A stretch of 39,966 bases of DNA from an uncultured Desulfobacteraceae bacterium (GCA_937982505.1 CALJLV010000011.1:1-39966); one strand, 5' to 3'. Shown: positions 31,942 through 39,858, counted from the first letter of the stretch. Program-made: numbers and translations. The notes: generated by a model not told the origin, from the letters alone.

Positions 31942-32847
31942 TTAAACCGGTATGTTTCTCAGGCGCGGGTCGAGGGCGTCCCGCAGTCCGTCGCCCAAGA
32001 GGTTGATGGACAAGATGGTCAGCATGATGGCCAGCCCCGGCAGGGTCACCAGCCACCAGGCGTCGGCGATGTACACCCGGCCTTCCGCCAGCATGCGGCC
32101 CCAGGTGGGCATGGGGGGTGGAACGCCCATGCCGAGAAACGACAGGCCGCTTTCCCAGATGATGATGTTGGCCACCCGCACGGTGCCCAGGACCAGGATC
32201 GGCGACAGCACGTTGGGAAAGACGTGGCGCAGCAGGATCACCCGGTGGGCCGTGCCCACGCTGCGCGCCGCCATGACGAACTCCTTTTTCTTGATGCTCA
32301 AAACGCTGCCGCGGATGGTGCGGGCATAGGTGACCCAGTCCGACAGTCCCAGCACCAGGATCAGGTTGAAGATGGAGTTGCCCAGCACGGCGATCACCGA
32401 GATGGTCAGCAGCATGAAGGGATAGGCCATGAAGACGTCGGCCAGGCGCATGATCACGTGGTCCACGCGCCCGCCGTAATAGCCGGAGATCAGTCCCAGG
32501 ACGATCCCCGCCCCGCAGGCCACCAGGACCGCCGAGAAGCCCACCAAAAGGCTCACCCGGCTGCCGTGGAGGATGCGCACCAACACGTCGCGGCCCAGGT
32601 TGTCCGTTCCCAGGGGGTAGGCCAGACTGCCGCCCTCCTGCCAGAAGGGCGGGGTCAGGCGGGCCAGCAGGTCCTGTTCCAGCGGATCGCGGGGATAAAA
32701 AACCGGAAAGATGAGGCTCGCGGAAAGGATCGCCGCCAGCAGCAGGCCCCCGGCCAGCGCTCCGGGCGAGCGGCCCAGGGCCTGGAAGGTTTCGGCCCAC
32801 AGGCGCCAGCTGGCCCGCAGATGGTGGAAGCGTTCAACCCCTTTCAC
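31942..32847 (-). CDS. ABC transporter permease, DppC/OppC type
   Basis: Second inner-membrane permease of a peptide/nickel-type (PepT) importer. The 301-residue chain begins with the conserved N-terminal OppC_N segment, then FYPRDPLEQDLLARL and YPLGTDNLGRDVLVRILHGSRVSL, the family hallmark at about 75-100. Six membrane spans follow in the PF00528 domain, and the EAA-like loop ARSVGTAHRVILLRHVFPNV contacts the ATPases. The start is the GTG at 32847, whose GTGA overlaps the stop of dppB, a translational coupling common in such operons. The reading frame is open far upstream, but that portion is a shadow of dppB. Confidence 0.92.
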   Translation of the reverse strand: MKGVERFHHLRASWRLWAETFQALGRSPGALAGGLLLAAILSASLIFPVFYPRDPLEQDLLARLTPPFWQEGGSLAYPLGTDNLGRDVLVRILHGSRVSLLVGFSAVLVACGAGIVLGLISGYYGGRVDHVIMRLADVFMAYPFMLLTISVIAVLGNSIFNLILVLGLSDWVTYARTIRGSVLSIKKKEFVMAARSVGTAHRVILLRHVFPNVLSPILVLGTVRVANIIIWESGLSFLGMGVPPPMPTWGRMLAEGRVYIADAWWLVTLPGLAIMLTILSINLLGDGLRDALDPRLRNIPV

Positions 32848-33770
32848 TTGGCCTCCAGGTAGCTGATTTGAGGATCGAGGTAGAGATAGACCAGGTCGGT
32901 GATCAGGTTGATCAGCACGAAGAGAACCGCCAGAACCAGCACCGCCGCCTGGACCAGGGGGTAGTCGCGGCTGAAGATGGCCTGGACCACCAGGCGTCCC
33001 ACCCCCGGCCAGGCAAAGACCGTTTCGATGATCACCGTGCCGCCGATGAGAAAGCCGAACTGCATTCCGGCCACCGTCACCAGGGGGATCAGGGCGTTCT
33101 TGAGGGCGTGCTTGCCGATGACCCACCGCTCCCGCAGCCCCTTGGCCCGGGCGGTGCGCACGTAATCCTGGTTGAGCACCTCGAGCATCACCGAACGGGT
33201 CAACCGGGCGAACATGGCCATCAGACTCAGGCCCAGGGCCAGGGAAGGCATGATCAGGTGGGCCATGGTGCCCCGGCCCGAGGTGGGCAGCCAGCCCAGA
33301 TGCACCGAGAAGAGCAGGATCATCATGATCCCCAGCCAGAAGTGGGGCATGGACAGTCCGAAGAGGGCCCCGAGCATGGACGAGACGTCCCAGAGCGAGC
33401 CGCGCTTGACCGCCGAGACGATCCCCAGGGGGATGGAGACCACCAGGGCGAAGAGCATGGCGGCCCCGGCCAGCTCCAGACTGGCCGGCAGGCGCTGGAG
33501 GATCAGGTCGATGGCCGGCACCCGGTGGTAGAGGGAGGTGCCCAGATCGCCGCGCACCGCGTTGCTGGCAAAGCGCCAGTACTGAAGCGGCAGGGGGTCG
33601 TTAAAGCCGAGGTGTTCGCGCAAGGACTCGATTTCGGCGCGGGAGGCGTCGGCGGGCAGCATCAGCATCACCGGGTCTCCGGACAGATGGATGAAAAAGA
33701 AGCTGATGATGGAGATGCCCACGGCCACGTAGACGGTGTGCCAGAGCCTTTTGAGGATGTACCGGCCCAT
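32844..33770 (-). CDS. ABC transporter permease, DppB/OppB type
   Basis: First permease of the same importer, 308 residues. It has an N-terminal transmembrane helix (about 10-30), a periplasmic loop LREHLGFNDPLPLQYWRF typical of DppB, and five further helices. The EAA loop is ARAKGLRERWVIGKHALKNALIPLV and the closing segment is VIIETVFAWPGVGRLVVQAIFSRDYPLVQ, all standard family features. No Shine-Dalgarno stands out before its ATG. It follows the solute-binding-protein gene after a 123-bp gap that contains a strong hairpin, so it may be expressed less than the binding protein. Confidence 0.93.
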   Translation of the reverse strand: MGRYILKRLWHTVYVAVGISIISFFFIHLSGDPVMLMLPADASRAEIESLREHLGFNDPLPLQYWRFASNAVRGDLGTSLYHRVPAIDLILQRLPASLELAGAAMLFALVVSIPLGIVSAVKRGSLWDVSSMLGALFGLSMPHFWLGIMMILLFSVHLGWLPTSGRGTMAHLIMPSLALGLSLMAMFARLTRSVMLEVLNQDYVRTARAKGLRERWVIGKHALKNALIPLVTVAGMQFGFLIGGTVIIETVFAWPGVGRLVVQAIFSRDYPLVQAAVLVLAVLFVLINLITDLVYLYLDPQISYLEAK

Positions 33771-33829
33771 GGGTCAGATTTCAGGTTCCAGGTTCAAGGT
33801 TCAAGGTCCCAATTTCCAGCTTCGCGTCT
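33771..33829. repeat. Short tandem GGTTC repeats before dppB
   Basis: The stretch at about 33782-33808 holds four imperfect copies of a 7-8 base unit (AGGTTCA, AGGTTCA, AGGTC and variants) just upstream of the DppB start codon. Such units are prone to slippage. Their function is unknown, and together with the adjacent hairpin they fill the whole 123-bp intercistronic gap. Confidence 0.4.
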
Positions 33830-33869
33830 CAGGTGCCGGATGATCCGGCGCGCCGGCATCCGGCACCTG
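33830..33869 (-). repeat. Long hairpin between solute-binding protein and permease genes
   Basis: Perfect 13-base arms CAGGTGCCGGATG and CATCCGGCACCTG enclose a 14-base centre that is itself the palindrome CCGGCGCGCCGG plus two bases. The structure lies 24 bases beyond the solute-binding-protein stop. No U-run follows. In peptide and sugar importers such stems commonly stabilise the upstream mRNA so that the binding protein outnumbers the membrane parts. Confidence 0.6.
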
Positions 33870-33893
33870 AACGTTGCAAGCCCTCGCCCCGCC

Positions 33894-35390
33894 TTACTTC
33901 TTCGGCGCGGCCGTTTTCATGATGAGGTACCCGTCGCGCAGCCCCTTGTAGGCCACGCTGTTGGAGACGGCGAAGACCTCGGGAATCACGTAGAGGTAGA
34001 CCCAGGGGGCGTCCGTGTACAGGAAGCGGTCCAGTTCATGGTAGACCTTGGCCCGGGCCGCGGGATCCATGGTGGCGCGTCCCTTGTCCAGAAGCTGGTC
34101 CACCGTCTCGTTCTTGTAGTAGTAGTCGCGGCTCTTGGAGTGGAACAGCGAGTACATGTAGCGGTCCGGCTCCGGGGCGTCGTCCCAGAAGTAGATGTAC
34201 ATCTGGTGCAGCTTCTGCTTGTAGCGGTCCCACATCACGGCCCGTTCGAAGGGCTCGAGGGTCACTTTGATGCCCACCTTGGCCAGGTCGGCGGCGATGG
34301 CTTCGGCCTGCTCCTGGATCTGGGGCATGTAGGTGCCGTAGGCCAGGCGGGTTTCCAGGCCGTCGGGGTATCCGGCTTCGGCCAGGAGCTGCTTGGCTTT
34401 TTGCGGATCGTAGGTGTAGGGCTTGAGATCCGGGTCGGCGCCGAAGGTGCGCGGGCTGATGGGACCGGCGCAGAGAATGGCCTTGCCGTTGAACAAGGCC
34501 TTGTTGATCAGGGGACGATTGACGGCATGGTTGACCGCCTGGCGCACCCGCACGTCGCTGAAGGGCTTTTCATAGGTGTTGAGGCCCAGGTAGTTCATGG
34601 ACCCCATCTGGTCGGTGAGGTAGGCCTTGCCTGAATCGATGATCTTCTGGCGCTGGTGTACCGGCACCCCGCTGATCACGTCCGCCTCACCGGTGAGCAG
34701 GGCCGCGATGCGCGAGGCCTCCTCGGGAACGCCCTTGAAGACCAGCCTCTTGTAGGCCGGCTGGGGACCGTAGTACCCGTCGTAGGCCGACATCACGATT
34801 TCCTGGCCCTTGACCCACTGATCCAGCTTGTAGGCGCCGCAGCCCACCGGCTTGAGGTTGAACTCGGCATCGCCCACCTGCTGGGTGTACTTGGGCGGGA
34901 CGATGTACAGGTACTGGGCCAGGATGTAGAGGCCCGGGGCGTAGGGCTGGTGCATGGAGATGGTGAAGGTGCGATCGTCGATGACCGTCACTTCCTTGAA
35001 ACTGTTGAGCTTTCCTCTGTGGGGGCTCTTGAGCGCGTCGCCCATGATGCGCTCGAAGGAAAACTTGACCGCCTCGGCGTTGATGGGTTCTCCGTTGTGA
35101 AAGGTGGCCCCTTTCACCAGGGTGAACCTCCAGGTCAGGTCATTCACCGCTTCCCATTTTTCGGCCAGCCCCGGCTTGACCGTGGCGTCTTCCTGAGGAA
35201 TGAGGAGGGTTTCGTGGATGTTGAGGGCGACGCTCATGGTGGTCTGGATGGAGCTCTGCATGATGTCCAGGCCCACCGGCTCGGCCTCCTGGACCACCAC
35301 CAGGGTGTCTTTGGCGGCCGCGGCCGGACCGGCGCAGAGCACGGCGGCCAGGACCAGCGACAGCATGATCCACATCAGGTTCCGTTTCAT
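33894..35390 (-). CDS. Solute-binding protein of a peptide-type ABC importer (SBP family 5)
   Basis: Periplasmic ligand receptor of the importer. The 498-residue protein has a signal peptide at 1-26 ending Ala-Ala-Ala-Ala before Lys-Asp. It then has the family 5 pattern: TLVVVQEAEPVGLDIM, GLAEKWEAVNDLTWRFTLVKGATFHNGEPINAEAVKFSFERI and the later VRQAVNHAVNRPLINKALFNG. The ligand cannot be predicted: this family takes oligopeptides, nickel, opines, glutathione and sugars. Start ATG 35390 overlaps the TGA of dppF as ATGA and has AAAGGAGG upstream within dppF, so translation is coupled but also independently strong. A hairpin follows the stop. Confidence 0.93.
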   Translation of the reverse strand: MKRNLMWIMLSLVLAAVLCAGPAAAAKDTLVVVQEAEPVGLDIMQSSIQTTMSVALNIHETLLIPQEDATVKPGLAEKWEAVNDLTWRFTLVKGATFHNGEPINAEAVKFSFERIMGDALKSPHRGKLNSFKEVTVIDDRTFTISMHQPYAPGLYILAQYLYIVPPKYTQQVGDAEFNLKPVGCGAYKLDQWVKGQEIVMSAYDGYYGPQPAYKRLVFKGVPEEASRIAALLTGEADVISGVPVHQRQKIIDSGKAYLTDQMGSMNYLGLNTYEKPFSDVRVRQAVNHAVNRPLINKALFNGKAILCAGPISPRTFGADPDLKPYTYDPQKAKQLLAEAGYPDGLETRLAYGTYMPQIQEQAEAIAADLAKVGIKVTLEPFERAVMWDRYKQKLHQMYIYFWDDAPEPDRYMYSLFHSKSRDYYYKNETVDQLLDKGRATMDPAARAKVYHELDRFLYTDAPWVYLYVIPEVFAVSNSVAYKGLRDGYLIMKTAAPKK

Positions 35391-36433
35391 ATGCTTCCTC
35401 CTTTGTCTGGGGGTTGAGGCCGGGCTTCCGTCGGGAAGGCCGGCGGCTGGACGATCCATTCTTCATGGTCGTTGTAGAGGTGACAGCAGACGCGGTGGCC
35501 GTCGGACAACCGGCGCAGGCGCGGCGGCTCCTGCCGGCAGACGGCCATGGCCTCCGGGCAGCGGGGATGAAAGTGGCACCCCGGCGGCGGGTTGATGGGC
35601 GAGGGGACATCGCCTTGGAGGACGATGCGCCGGCGCCTTCGCCGCGGGTCGGGCACGGGGACCGCCGAGAGCAGGGCCCGAGTGTAGGGATGGGCCGGCT
35701 GGTCGTAGATGGTTTTCACGTCCGCCAGCTCCACGATGCGTCCCAGGTACATGACCCCTACCCGGTGGCTCACGTAGCGGATCACCGACAGGTCGTGGGA
35801 GATGAAGAGGTAGGAGAGCTTGAGCTGGCGCTGCAGGCGGACCATGAGGTTGAGCACCTGGGCGCGCACCGACACGTCCAGGGCCGAGACCGGCTCGTCG
35901 CCGATCACCAGCCGCGGCCGGAGCACCAGGGCCCGGGCGACACAGACGCGCTGGCGCTGGCCGCCGGAGAACTCGTGGGGAAAGCGGGTCATGTGCTCGG
36001 GCCGCAGGCCCACGGTGTCCAGGGCTTCGGCCACCCGCTGCCGGCGCTGGGCGTTGTCGAGGTTTTCGTAGTTGAGCAGCGGCTCTTCCACGATGCGTTC
36101 CACGGTCAGGCGCGGATTGAGGGACCCGAAGGGGTCCTGAAAGACGATCTGCATGCGGCGGCGGTGTTCACGCAGCCGGCCGGCATCCAGGGCCAAAAGG
36201 TTCCGGCCCTCGAACCACACCTCGCCGGCCGTCGGTTCGATGAGCCGCAGGAGGCTGAAGCCGGTGGTGGACTTGCCGCAGCCGGATTCCCCCACCAGCC
36301 CCAGGGTCTCGTTCTCCGCGATGCTGAAGGAGACGTCGTCCACCGCGTGCACCACGGCGCGCCGGCGGCCCCAGAACCCCCGCCGCAAAGGGAAATGCTT
36401 GACCAGGTGGCGCACCGTGAGCAGCTCAGCCAT
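35387..36433 (-). CDS. ABC transporter ATP-binding protein, DppF/OppF type
   Basis: One of two ATPases that power the importer from the cytoplasmic side. The 348 residues show Walker A GESGCGKST (about 50-58), Q-loop IVFQDPFGSLNPR, signature FSGGQRQRVCVARAL, Walker B LVIGDEPVSALD, and the C-terminal oligopeptide/dipeptide domain with PPGCHFHPRCPEAMAVC, a cysteine motif that in relatives binds an Fe-S cluster or metal. The start overlaps the end of the other ATPase gene by 8 bases, and the stop overlaps the solute-binding-protein start. Confidence 0.93.
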   Translation of the reverse strand: MAELLTVRHLVKHFPLRRGFWGRRRAVVHAVDDVSFSIAENETLGLVGESGCGKSTTGFSLLRLIEPTAGEVWFEGRNLLALDAGRLREHRRRMQIVFQDPFGSLNPRLTVERIVEEPLLNYENLDNAQRRQRVAEALDTVGLRPEHMTRFPHEFSGGQRQRVCVARALVLRPRLVIGDEPVSALDVSVRAQVLNLMVRLQRQLKLSYLFISHDLSVIRYVSHRVGVMYLGRIVELADVKTIYDQPAHPYTRALLSAVPVPDPRRRRRRIVLQGDVPSPINPPPGCHFHPRCPEAMAVCRQEPPRLRRLSDGHRVCCHLYNDHEEWIVQPPAFPTEARPQPPDKGGSI

Positions 36434-37418
36434 GGGTCACCGCCCAGCAGGCCACCTGGTGCGCGGCGCCCGCGGCCGCCAGCGGCGGCGCCTCGGTGCG
36501 GCAAATGTCCATGACCCGGGGGCAGCGTGGCGCGAAATGGCATCCGGGCGGCAGGCTGGCCAGACCGGGCACCACGCCCTGAATTTCCGTCAAGGCCTCG
36601 GTTTCGAAGCTGGCGTCGGCTCTGGGGATGGCGCCCATCAGCCCCTGGGTGTAGGGGTGCAGGGGGCTGTCGAAGAGTTCTGCGGTGGCGGCCTCCTCCA
36701 TGATGCGGCCGGTGTACATCACCGCCACCCGGTGGGCCATTTCGGCCACCACCCCCAGATCGTGGGTGATCAGGAGAATGGCGGTGCCCAGGTCCTGGCG
36801 CAGGGCGCTCATGAGTTCCAGGATCTGGGCCTGGATGCTCACATCCAGGGCCGTGGTGGGTTCGTCGGCCAGCAGCAGGGCCGGGTTGCAGGCCAGCGCC
36901 ATGGCGATCATCACCCGCTGGCGCATCCCGCCGGAAAGCTGGTAGGGATATTCCTTCACCCGCCGCTGCGGGGCCGGAACGCCCACCTTGGCCAGCATCT
37001 GGACCGACTCGCGCAAGGCGTCGTCCCGGCCGAGGCCGCGGTGGACGCGAAAGACCTCCATGAGCTGGTTGCCCACGGTAAAGACCGGGTTGAGGGCCGT
37101 CATGGGCTCCTGGAAGATCATGCTGATGGCATTGCCCCGCAGCCGCCGCAGGGCTTCGGGGGAAAGCTGCAGCAGGTCCTGGCCCTTGAAGCGGATGCTT
37201 CCGCCGTCCACGAAGGCCGGCGGTCGGGGCAGAAGGCCGAGGATGGAAAGGGCCAGCACCGACTTTCCGCAGCCCGATTCACCCACGATTCCCAGGACTT
37301 CCCCCTGGGACAGGCCCAGGCTGACCCGATCCACCGCACGGATCGACCCTTGGGGGGTATGAAAGCCAGCGATGAGATCTTGAATGCAGAGCACTCTGGG
37401 CGATATCCAGACCGGCAA
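36426..37418 (-). CDS. ABC transporter ATP-binding protein, DppD/OppD type
   Basis: Second ATPase of the importer and the first gene of its operon. The 330 residues carry Walker A GESGCGKSV, Q-loop MIFQEPMTALNPVF, signature LSGGMRQRVMIAMAL, Walker B LLLADEPTTALD, and the same C-terminal cysteine motif (PPGCHFAPRCPRVMDIC) as its partner. The start is doubtful. The TTG at 37418 is the furthest in-frame choice I can support, while a GTG at 37394 gives 322 residues and begins at the point where homologues usually start. Neither has a good ribosome site, so translation may start inefficiently or the leader may be short. Confidence 0.88.
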   Translation of the reverse strand: MPVWISPRVLCIQDLIAGFHTPQGSIRAVDRVSLGLSQGEVLGIVGESGCGKSVLALSILGLLPRPPAFVDGGSIRFKGQDLLQLSPEALRRLRGNAISMIFQEPMTALNPVFTVGNQLMEVFRVHRGLGRDDALRESVQMLAKVGVPAPQRRVKEYPYQLSGGMRQRVMIAMALACNPALLLADEPTTALDVSIQAQILELMSALRQDLGTAILLITHDLGVVAEMAHRVAVMYTGRIMEEAATAELFDSPLHPYTQGLMGAIPRADASFETEALTEIQGVVPGLASLPPGCHFAPRCPRVMDICRTEAPPLAAAGAAHQVACWAVTHG

Positions 37419-37459
37419 GCGAATAAACAGCGTTCAGGAAATCAGACGGGCTACGATCC

Positions 37460-37490
37460 GTCATATGGCAAAGAAAAATATGCCTGTCAA
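37460..37490 (-). promoter_or_regulatory. Predicted promoter of the ABC transporter operon
   Basis: On the minus strand a perfect TTGACA (plus 37485-37490) is followed by ATATGA at 18 bases or TATGAC at 19 bases. The AT-rich patch around 37460-37520 stands out in the GC-rich context. Transcription would start near 37453, some 35-60 nt upstream of the candidate start codons. The 37419-37621 gap holds no gene that I can support. Confidence 0.5.
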
Positions 37491-37621
37491 GAATATGGTT
37501 GGGGACCACATTTTTGTCGCGGTGACTTCAAGCCGCCGCGGGGCGGTTTCCAAATGCAGCGTGCAACGGCGGGCCGGATCCGGGCGTCACGGTTGCCCTG
37601 GGGGCGGCGCTGCGGCGGTCT

Positions 37622-37924
37622 TTATCCGCTCAGACGCGCACCGACGAAATAGGCCTCGTACTCGGTGGGCTGCTCCTGATAAACCTCGAGCATGGCCTCG
37701 AACTGCTTGCGATCCGGGTTGTTCTTCCAGGCGTGCCAGCTGTCGAGATTTTCCCAGGTGCCGATGACCATCACCTGGCGGGGATTCTCGGTACAGCTCA
37801 AGCTGATTCCGGAGAGGTATCCGGGCATTTCCATGGCTTTGGCCCGCAGTTCGCGCAGCAGGTGGAGGATCTGCTTTTCGTTGCCTCTGCGAAAGTGCCG
37901 TTTGATCAGAACCTTGGTCAGCAT
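37622..37924 (-). CDS. Antibiotic-biosynthesis-monooxygenase (ABM) domain protein
   Basis: A single ABM (dimeric alpha/beta barrel) domain of 100 residues. The start LTKVLIKRHFRRG, the AMEMPGYLSGISLSCTENPRQVMVIGTWENLDSWHAWKNN middle and a C-terminal helix fit the fold, which includes small monooxygenases and haem-degrading proteins. The catalytic residues of any specific enzyme are not evident, so the activity is unknown. Two consecutive ATG codons follow AAGGAGG. The second (37924) has better spacing and is used here. It is probably monocistronic: a terminator of the upstream decarboxylase gene is 117 bases upstream. Confidence 0.8.
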   Translation of the reverse strand: MLTKVLIKRHFRRGNEKQILHLLRELRAKAMEMPGYLSGISLSCTENPRQVMVIGTWENLDSWHAWKNNPDRKQFEAMLEVYQEQPTEYEAYFVGARLSG

Positions 37925-38000
37925 CATGCCCTCCTTGGCTCTGGGCGGCGGACGGCCGCCCGGTTGGCAGCGCCATCCATACAACGCACGTCATGGGGAA

Positions 38001-38013
38001 GATAGCTGCTATC
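38001..38013. repeat. Inverted repeat GATAGC-N-GCTATC upstream of the ABM gene
   Basis: A perfect 6-1-6 dyad lies about 75-90 bases upstream of the ABM start codon, just beyond the terminator of the oadB-like gene. This is where a promoter or operator for the ABM gene would be expected. I could not place convincing -35 and -10 boxes around it. Confidence 0.35.
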
Positions 38014-38040
38014 GTGGCGCGAAGGGGTTTAAAAGGCAAG

Positions 38041-38076
38041 AAAAAAAGCCCCGCCGGGCAGGGAGCCGGCAGGGCT
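38041..38076 (-). terminator. Intrinsic terminator after the oadB-like gene
   Basis: The minus-strand RNA reads AGCCCUGCCGG, an 8-base loop, CCGGCGGGGCU, then seven U residues. The eleven-pair stem has one G-U pair. It starts 20 bases beyond the oadB stop and is the clearest rho-independent terminator in the window. Confidence 0.88.
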
Positions 38077-38095
38077 GGAGGGCAAGCGGGGGGGA

Positions 38096-39223
38096 CTACT
38101 TGAGCATGAAGCTCCACAAGACCCCGGCGCAGGTGGCCGAACCGATGACCCCCGAGGCATTGCAGGCCATGGCGGTCATGAGCAGATAGTTGGTGGGGTC
38201 GGCCTTGAGCGCCTGGAGATGGACTTCTCGGGCCGACCCCGGTACGGCGGAAACGCCGGCGGCCCCCAGCAGGGGGTTGATCTTCTTTTTCATGAAGAGG
38301 TTCATGATCTTGGCAAAGATGATCCCCGAGGCGGTGGCGATGGAAAAGGCCAGGGCGCCCAGGGCGAAAATGCCGATGGAGCGGCCCACCAGAAAGACGT
38401 CCGCCTGGGTGCTGGCCCCGACGGTGAGGCCCAGAAAGATGGTGGCCGTGTCGACGATGGCGTTGCGGGCCGTGCTGGCCAAGCGGTCCACCACCCCGCA
38501 TTCCTTCATGAAGTTGCCGAAAAAGAAGGGTCCCAGCAGAGGGATCGAGGTGGGCGCCAGCAGGCAGCAGATCAGTACCCCGACGACCGGAAAGCAGAGC
38601 AGCTCCTTGCGGGATACTTCCCGCGGTTCGTACATGTGGATGCGCCGCTCTTTCTCGGTGGTCAGCAGCCGCATGATGGGCGGTTGAATCACGGGAATCA
38701 GGGCCATGTAGGAGTAGGCCGCGATGGCGATGGGACCGATGAGGTGAGGCGCCAGCTTGGCGGTCAGAAAGATGGAGGTCGGTCCGTCGGCGCCGCCGAT
38801 GATGGCGATGGAGGCGGCCTCCTCGGGAAGAAAGCCCAGATACAGGGCCCCCAGGAGGGTGGCGAAGATGCCCATCTGGGCCGCGGCCCCCAGAAGCATC
38901 AGTTTCGGGTAGGCCAGCAGCGAGGAAAAGTCGGTCATGGCCCCCAGACCCAGAAAGACGATGGACGGATAGAGCCCGGTGGTGACCCCGAAGTAAAGAT
39001 AGTGCAGAACGCTGTTGGCCTCGTAGATGCCGATGCCGAATCCGCGAAAGAAGGGAATGTTGCCGATGATGATGCCGAACCCGATGGGGACCAGGAGCAG
39101 CGGTTCGTAGTGTTTGGCCGTGGCCAGATAAATGAAAAGGATTCCTACCGCCAGCATGACCAGGTTGCGGTAGTCGGCCAGAAAAAAACCGGTGTTGTTG
39201 AGAAAGGAAAAGAATAGATCCAT
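38096..39223 (-). CDS. Sodium ion-translocating decarboxylase subunit beta
   Basis: Membrane subunit of the Na+-pumping decarboxylase family (OadB/MmdB/GcdB): it removes CO2 from biotin on the carrier subunit and drives Na+ export. The 375-residue sequence is strongly hydrophobic with about nine or more membrane segments. It contains the family signature GGADGPTSIFL with the Asp implicated in Na+/H+ binding, and the C-terminal NPLLGAAGVSAVPGSAREVH. It cannot be assigned to oxaloacetate, methylmalonyl-CoA or glutaconyl-CoA without the alpha subunit, which is not in this window. The ATG has AGGAAGG inside the end of the gamma-subunit gene, three bases away, and a strong terminator follows. Confidence 0.93.
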   Translation of the reverse strand: MDLFFSFLNNTGFFLADYRNLVMLAVGILFIYLATAKHYEPLLLVPIGFGIIIGNIPFFRGFGIGIYEANSVLHYLYFGVTTGLYPSIVFLGLGAMTDFSSLLAYPKLMLLGAAAQMGIFATLLGALYLGFLPEEAASIAIIGGADGPTSIFLTAKLAPHLIGPIAIAAYSYMALIPVIQPPIMRLLTTEKERRIHMYEPREVSRKELLCFPVVGVLICCLLAPTSIPLLGPFFFGNFMKECGVVDRLASTARNAIVDTATIFLGLTVGASTQADVFLVGRSIGIFALGALAFSIATASGIIFAKIMNLFMKKKINPLLGAAGVSAVPGSAREVHLQALKADPTNYLLMTAMACNASGVIGSATCAGVLWSFMLK

Positions 39224-39226
39224 CGG

Positions 39227-39661
39227 TCAGCCTTCCTGGGGGGGTTCGTCTTCGGATCTCCAGGTGAACAAGCCTCCTCCCTCGGGGTGCAGGACGCCTT
39301 TCTGCTGCAGCTGCGAAAGGCTCAGATGGGGATGCGGCAGGTCGTGCTGCCGGCAGAGGCGGTAAAGATCGGTGAGTTGAAACGGCCGGGGGAGCCCGGC
39401 GGCCAGGGACTTGATCTGGGCGGCGATGTCGGGCGGGGCCGGATCACCAGCCGCGTGCTTTTCCGGCTTCGCCCCGGGCAAGGCTTCCCCGGCGGCCGGG
39501 GCGGACGGTCGCGGTGCCCGGATTCTATCGAAGATGGCAAAGATCCTGGGCATCCGTGAGATGATAAAGGCGAGCACCGCCAGGCCTGAAAAGACGATGG
39601 TGGCGCCCAGGGCGGCTATCATCCACCCGTTGTGTTGACTGATGGCCGCAAAACCGGTCAC
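39227..39661 (-). CDS. Sodium pump decarboxylase gamma (OadG-like) subunit with C-terminal extension
   Basis: A 144-residue protein. One transmembrane helix near the N-terminus (about 13-36, ALGATIVFSGLAVLAFIIS) matches OadG-type gamma subunits, followed by a Pro/Ala-rich linker (about 47-75). Unlike ordinary OadG (about 80-120 residues, with a zinc-binding tail), it continues into a folded-looking segment (about 78-140: PPDIAAQIKSLAAGLPRPFQ to GGLFTWR) whose helix-turn-wing layout resembles a small winged helix. The start is a GTG with AAGGAAGG upstream. The stop is 3 bases before the beta subunit, so the two are coupled. Gamma assembles alpha and beta on the membrane in characterised enzymes. 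Confidence 0.72.
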   Translation of the reverse strand: MTGFAAISQHNGWMIAALGATIVFSGLAVLAFIISRMPRIFAIFDRIRAPRPSAPAAGEALPGAKPEKHAAGDPAPPDIAAQIKSLAAGLPRPFQLTDLYRLCRQHDLPHPHLSLSQLQQKGVLHPEGGGLFTWRSEDEPPQEG

Positions 39662-39798
39662 GGTTCACCTTCCTTGTGGACTTGGTGGGGGCGGGACCGG
39701 CATTGCCTGTGCTGCGGGGAATCCTCTCCGGCCGGGCTTTGAGGAGTCGACCTGGACGCTTGACGGTTCCAGTCCCCCGGCACCGATCCTTAACCCAT

Positions 39799-39821
39799 CT
39801 GTTTTCTTAGAGAAAAAACAG
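39799..39821. promoter_or_regulatory. Imperfect palindrome in the leader of the decarboxylase genes
   Basis: CTGTTTTCT and AGAAAAAACAG face each other across TAG, with two extra A residues in one arm. It lies just downstream of the predicted start point, where an operator or a leader stem would act. No regulator gene is adjacent in this window. Confidence 0.3.
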
Positions 39822-39829
39822 AAAATTGC

Positions 39830-39858
39830 CGTAGATCACATTTTTTAGCGCTTGTCAA
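39830..39858 (-). promoter_or_regulatory. Possible promoter of the decarboxylase gamma-beta genes
   Basis: A perfect TTGACA on the minus strand (plus 39853-39858) is followed at 17 bases by TCTACG, only three of six matches. The region is AT-rich compared with its surroundings. The expected start is near 39823, giving a leader of about 160 nt before the GTG at 39661. The rest of the 39662-39966 gap shows no gene. Confidence 0.4.

Noticed and set aside
30118..32862. A 914-codon plus-strand open frame across the catabolic block
   Set aside because: It runs antisense to several well-supported genes (HTH-DctP, reductase, permease) and crosses their boundaries. The translation is rich in His/Gln/Gly/Asp with no domain, as expected from GC codon bias.
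37279..37509. A 76-codon minus-strand frame overlapping the start of the first ATPase gene
   Set aside because: It covers the predicted promoter of that gene in a different frame, has no ribosome site and no recognisable sequence.
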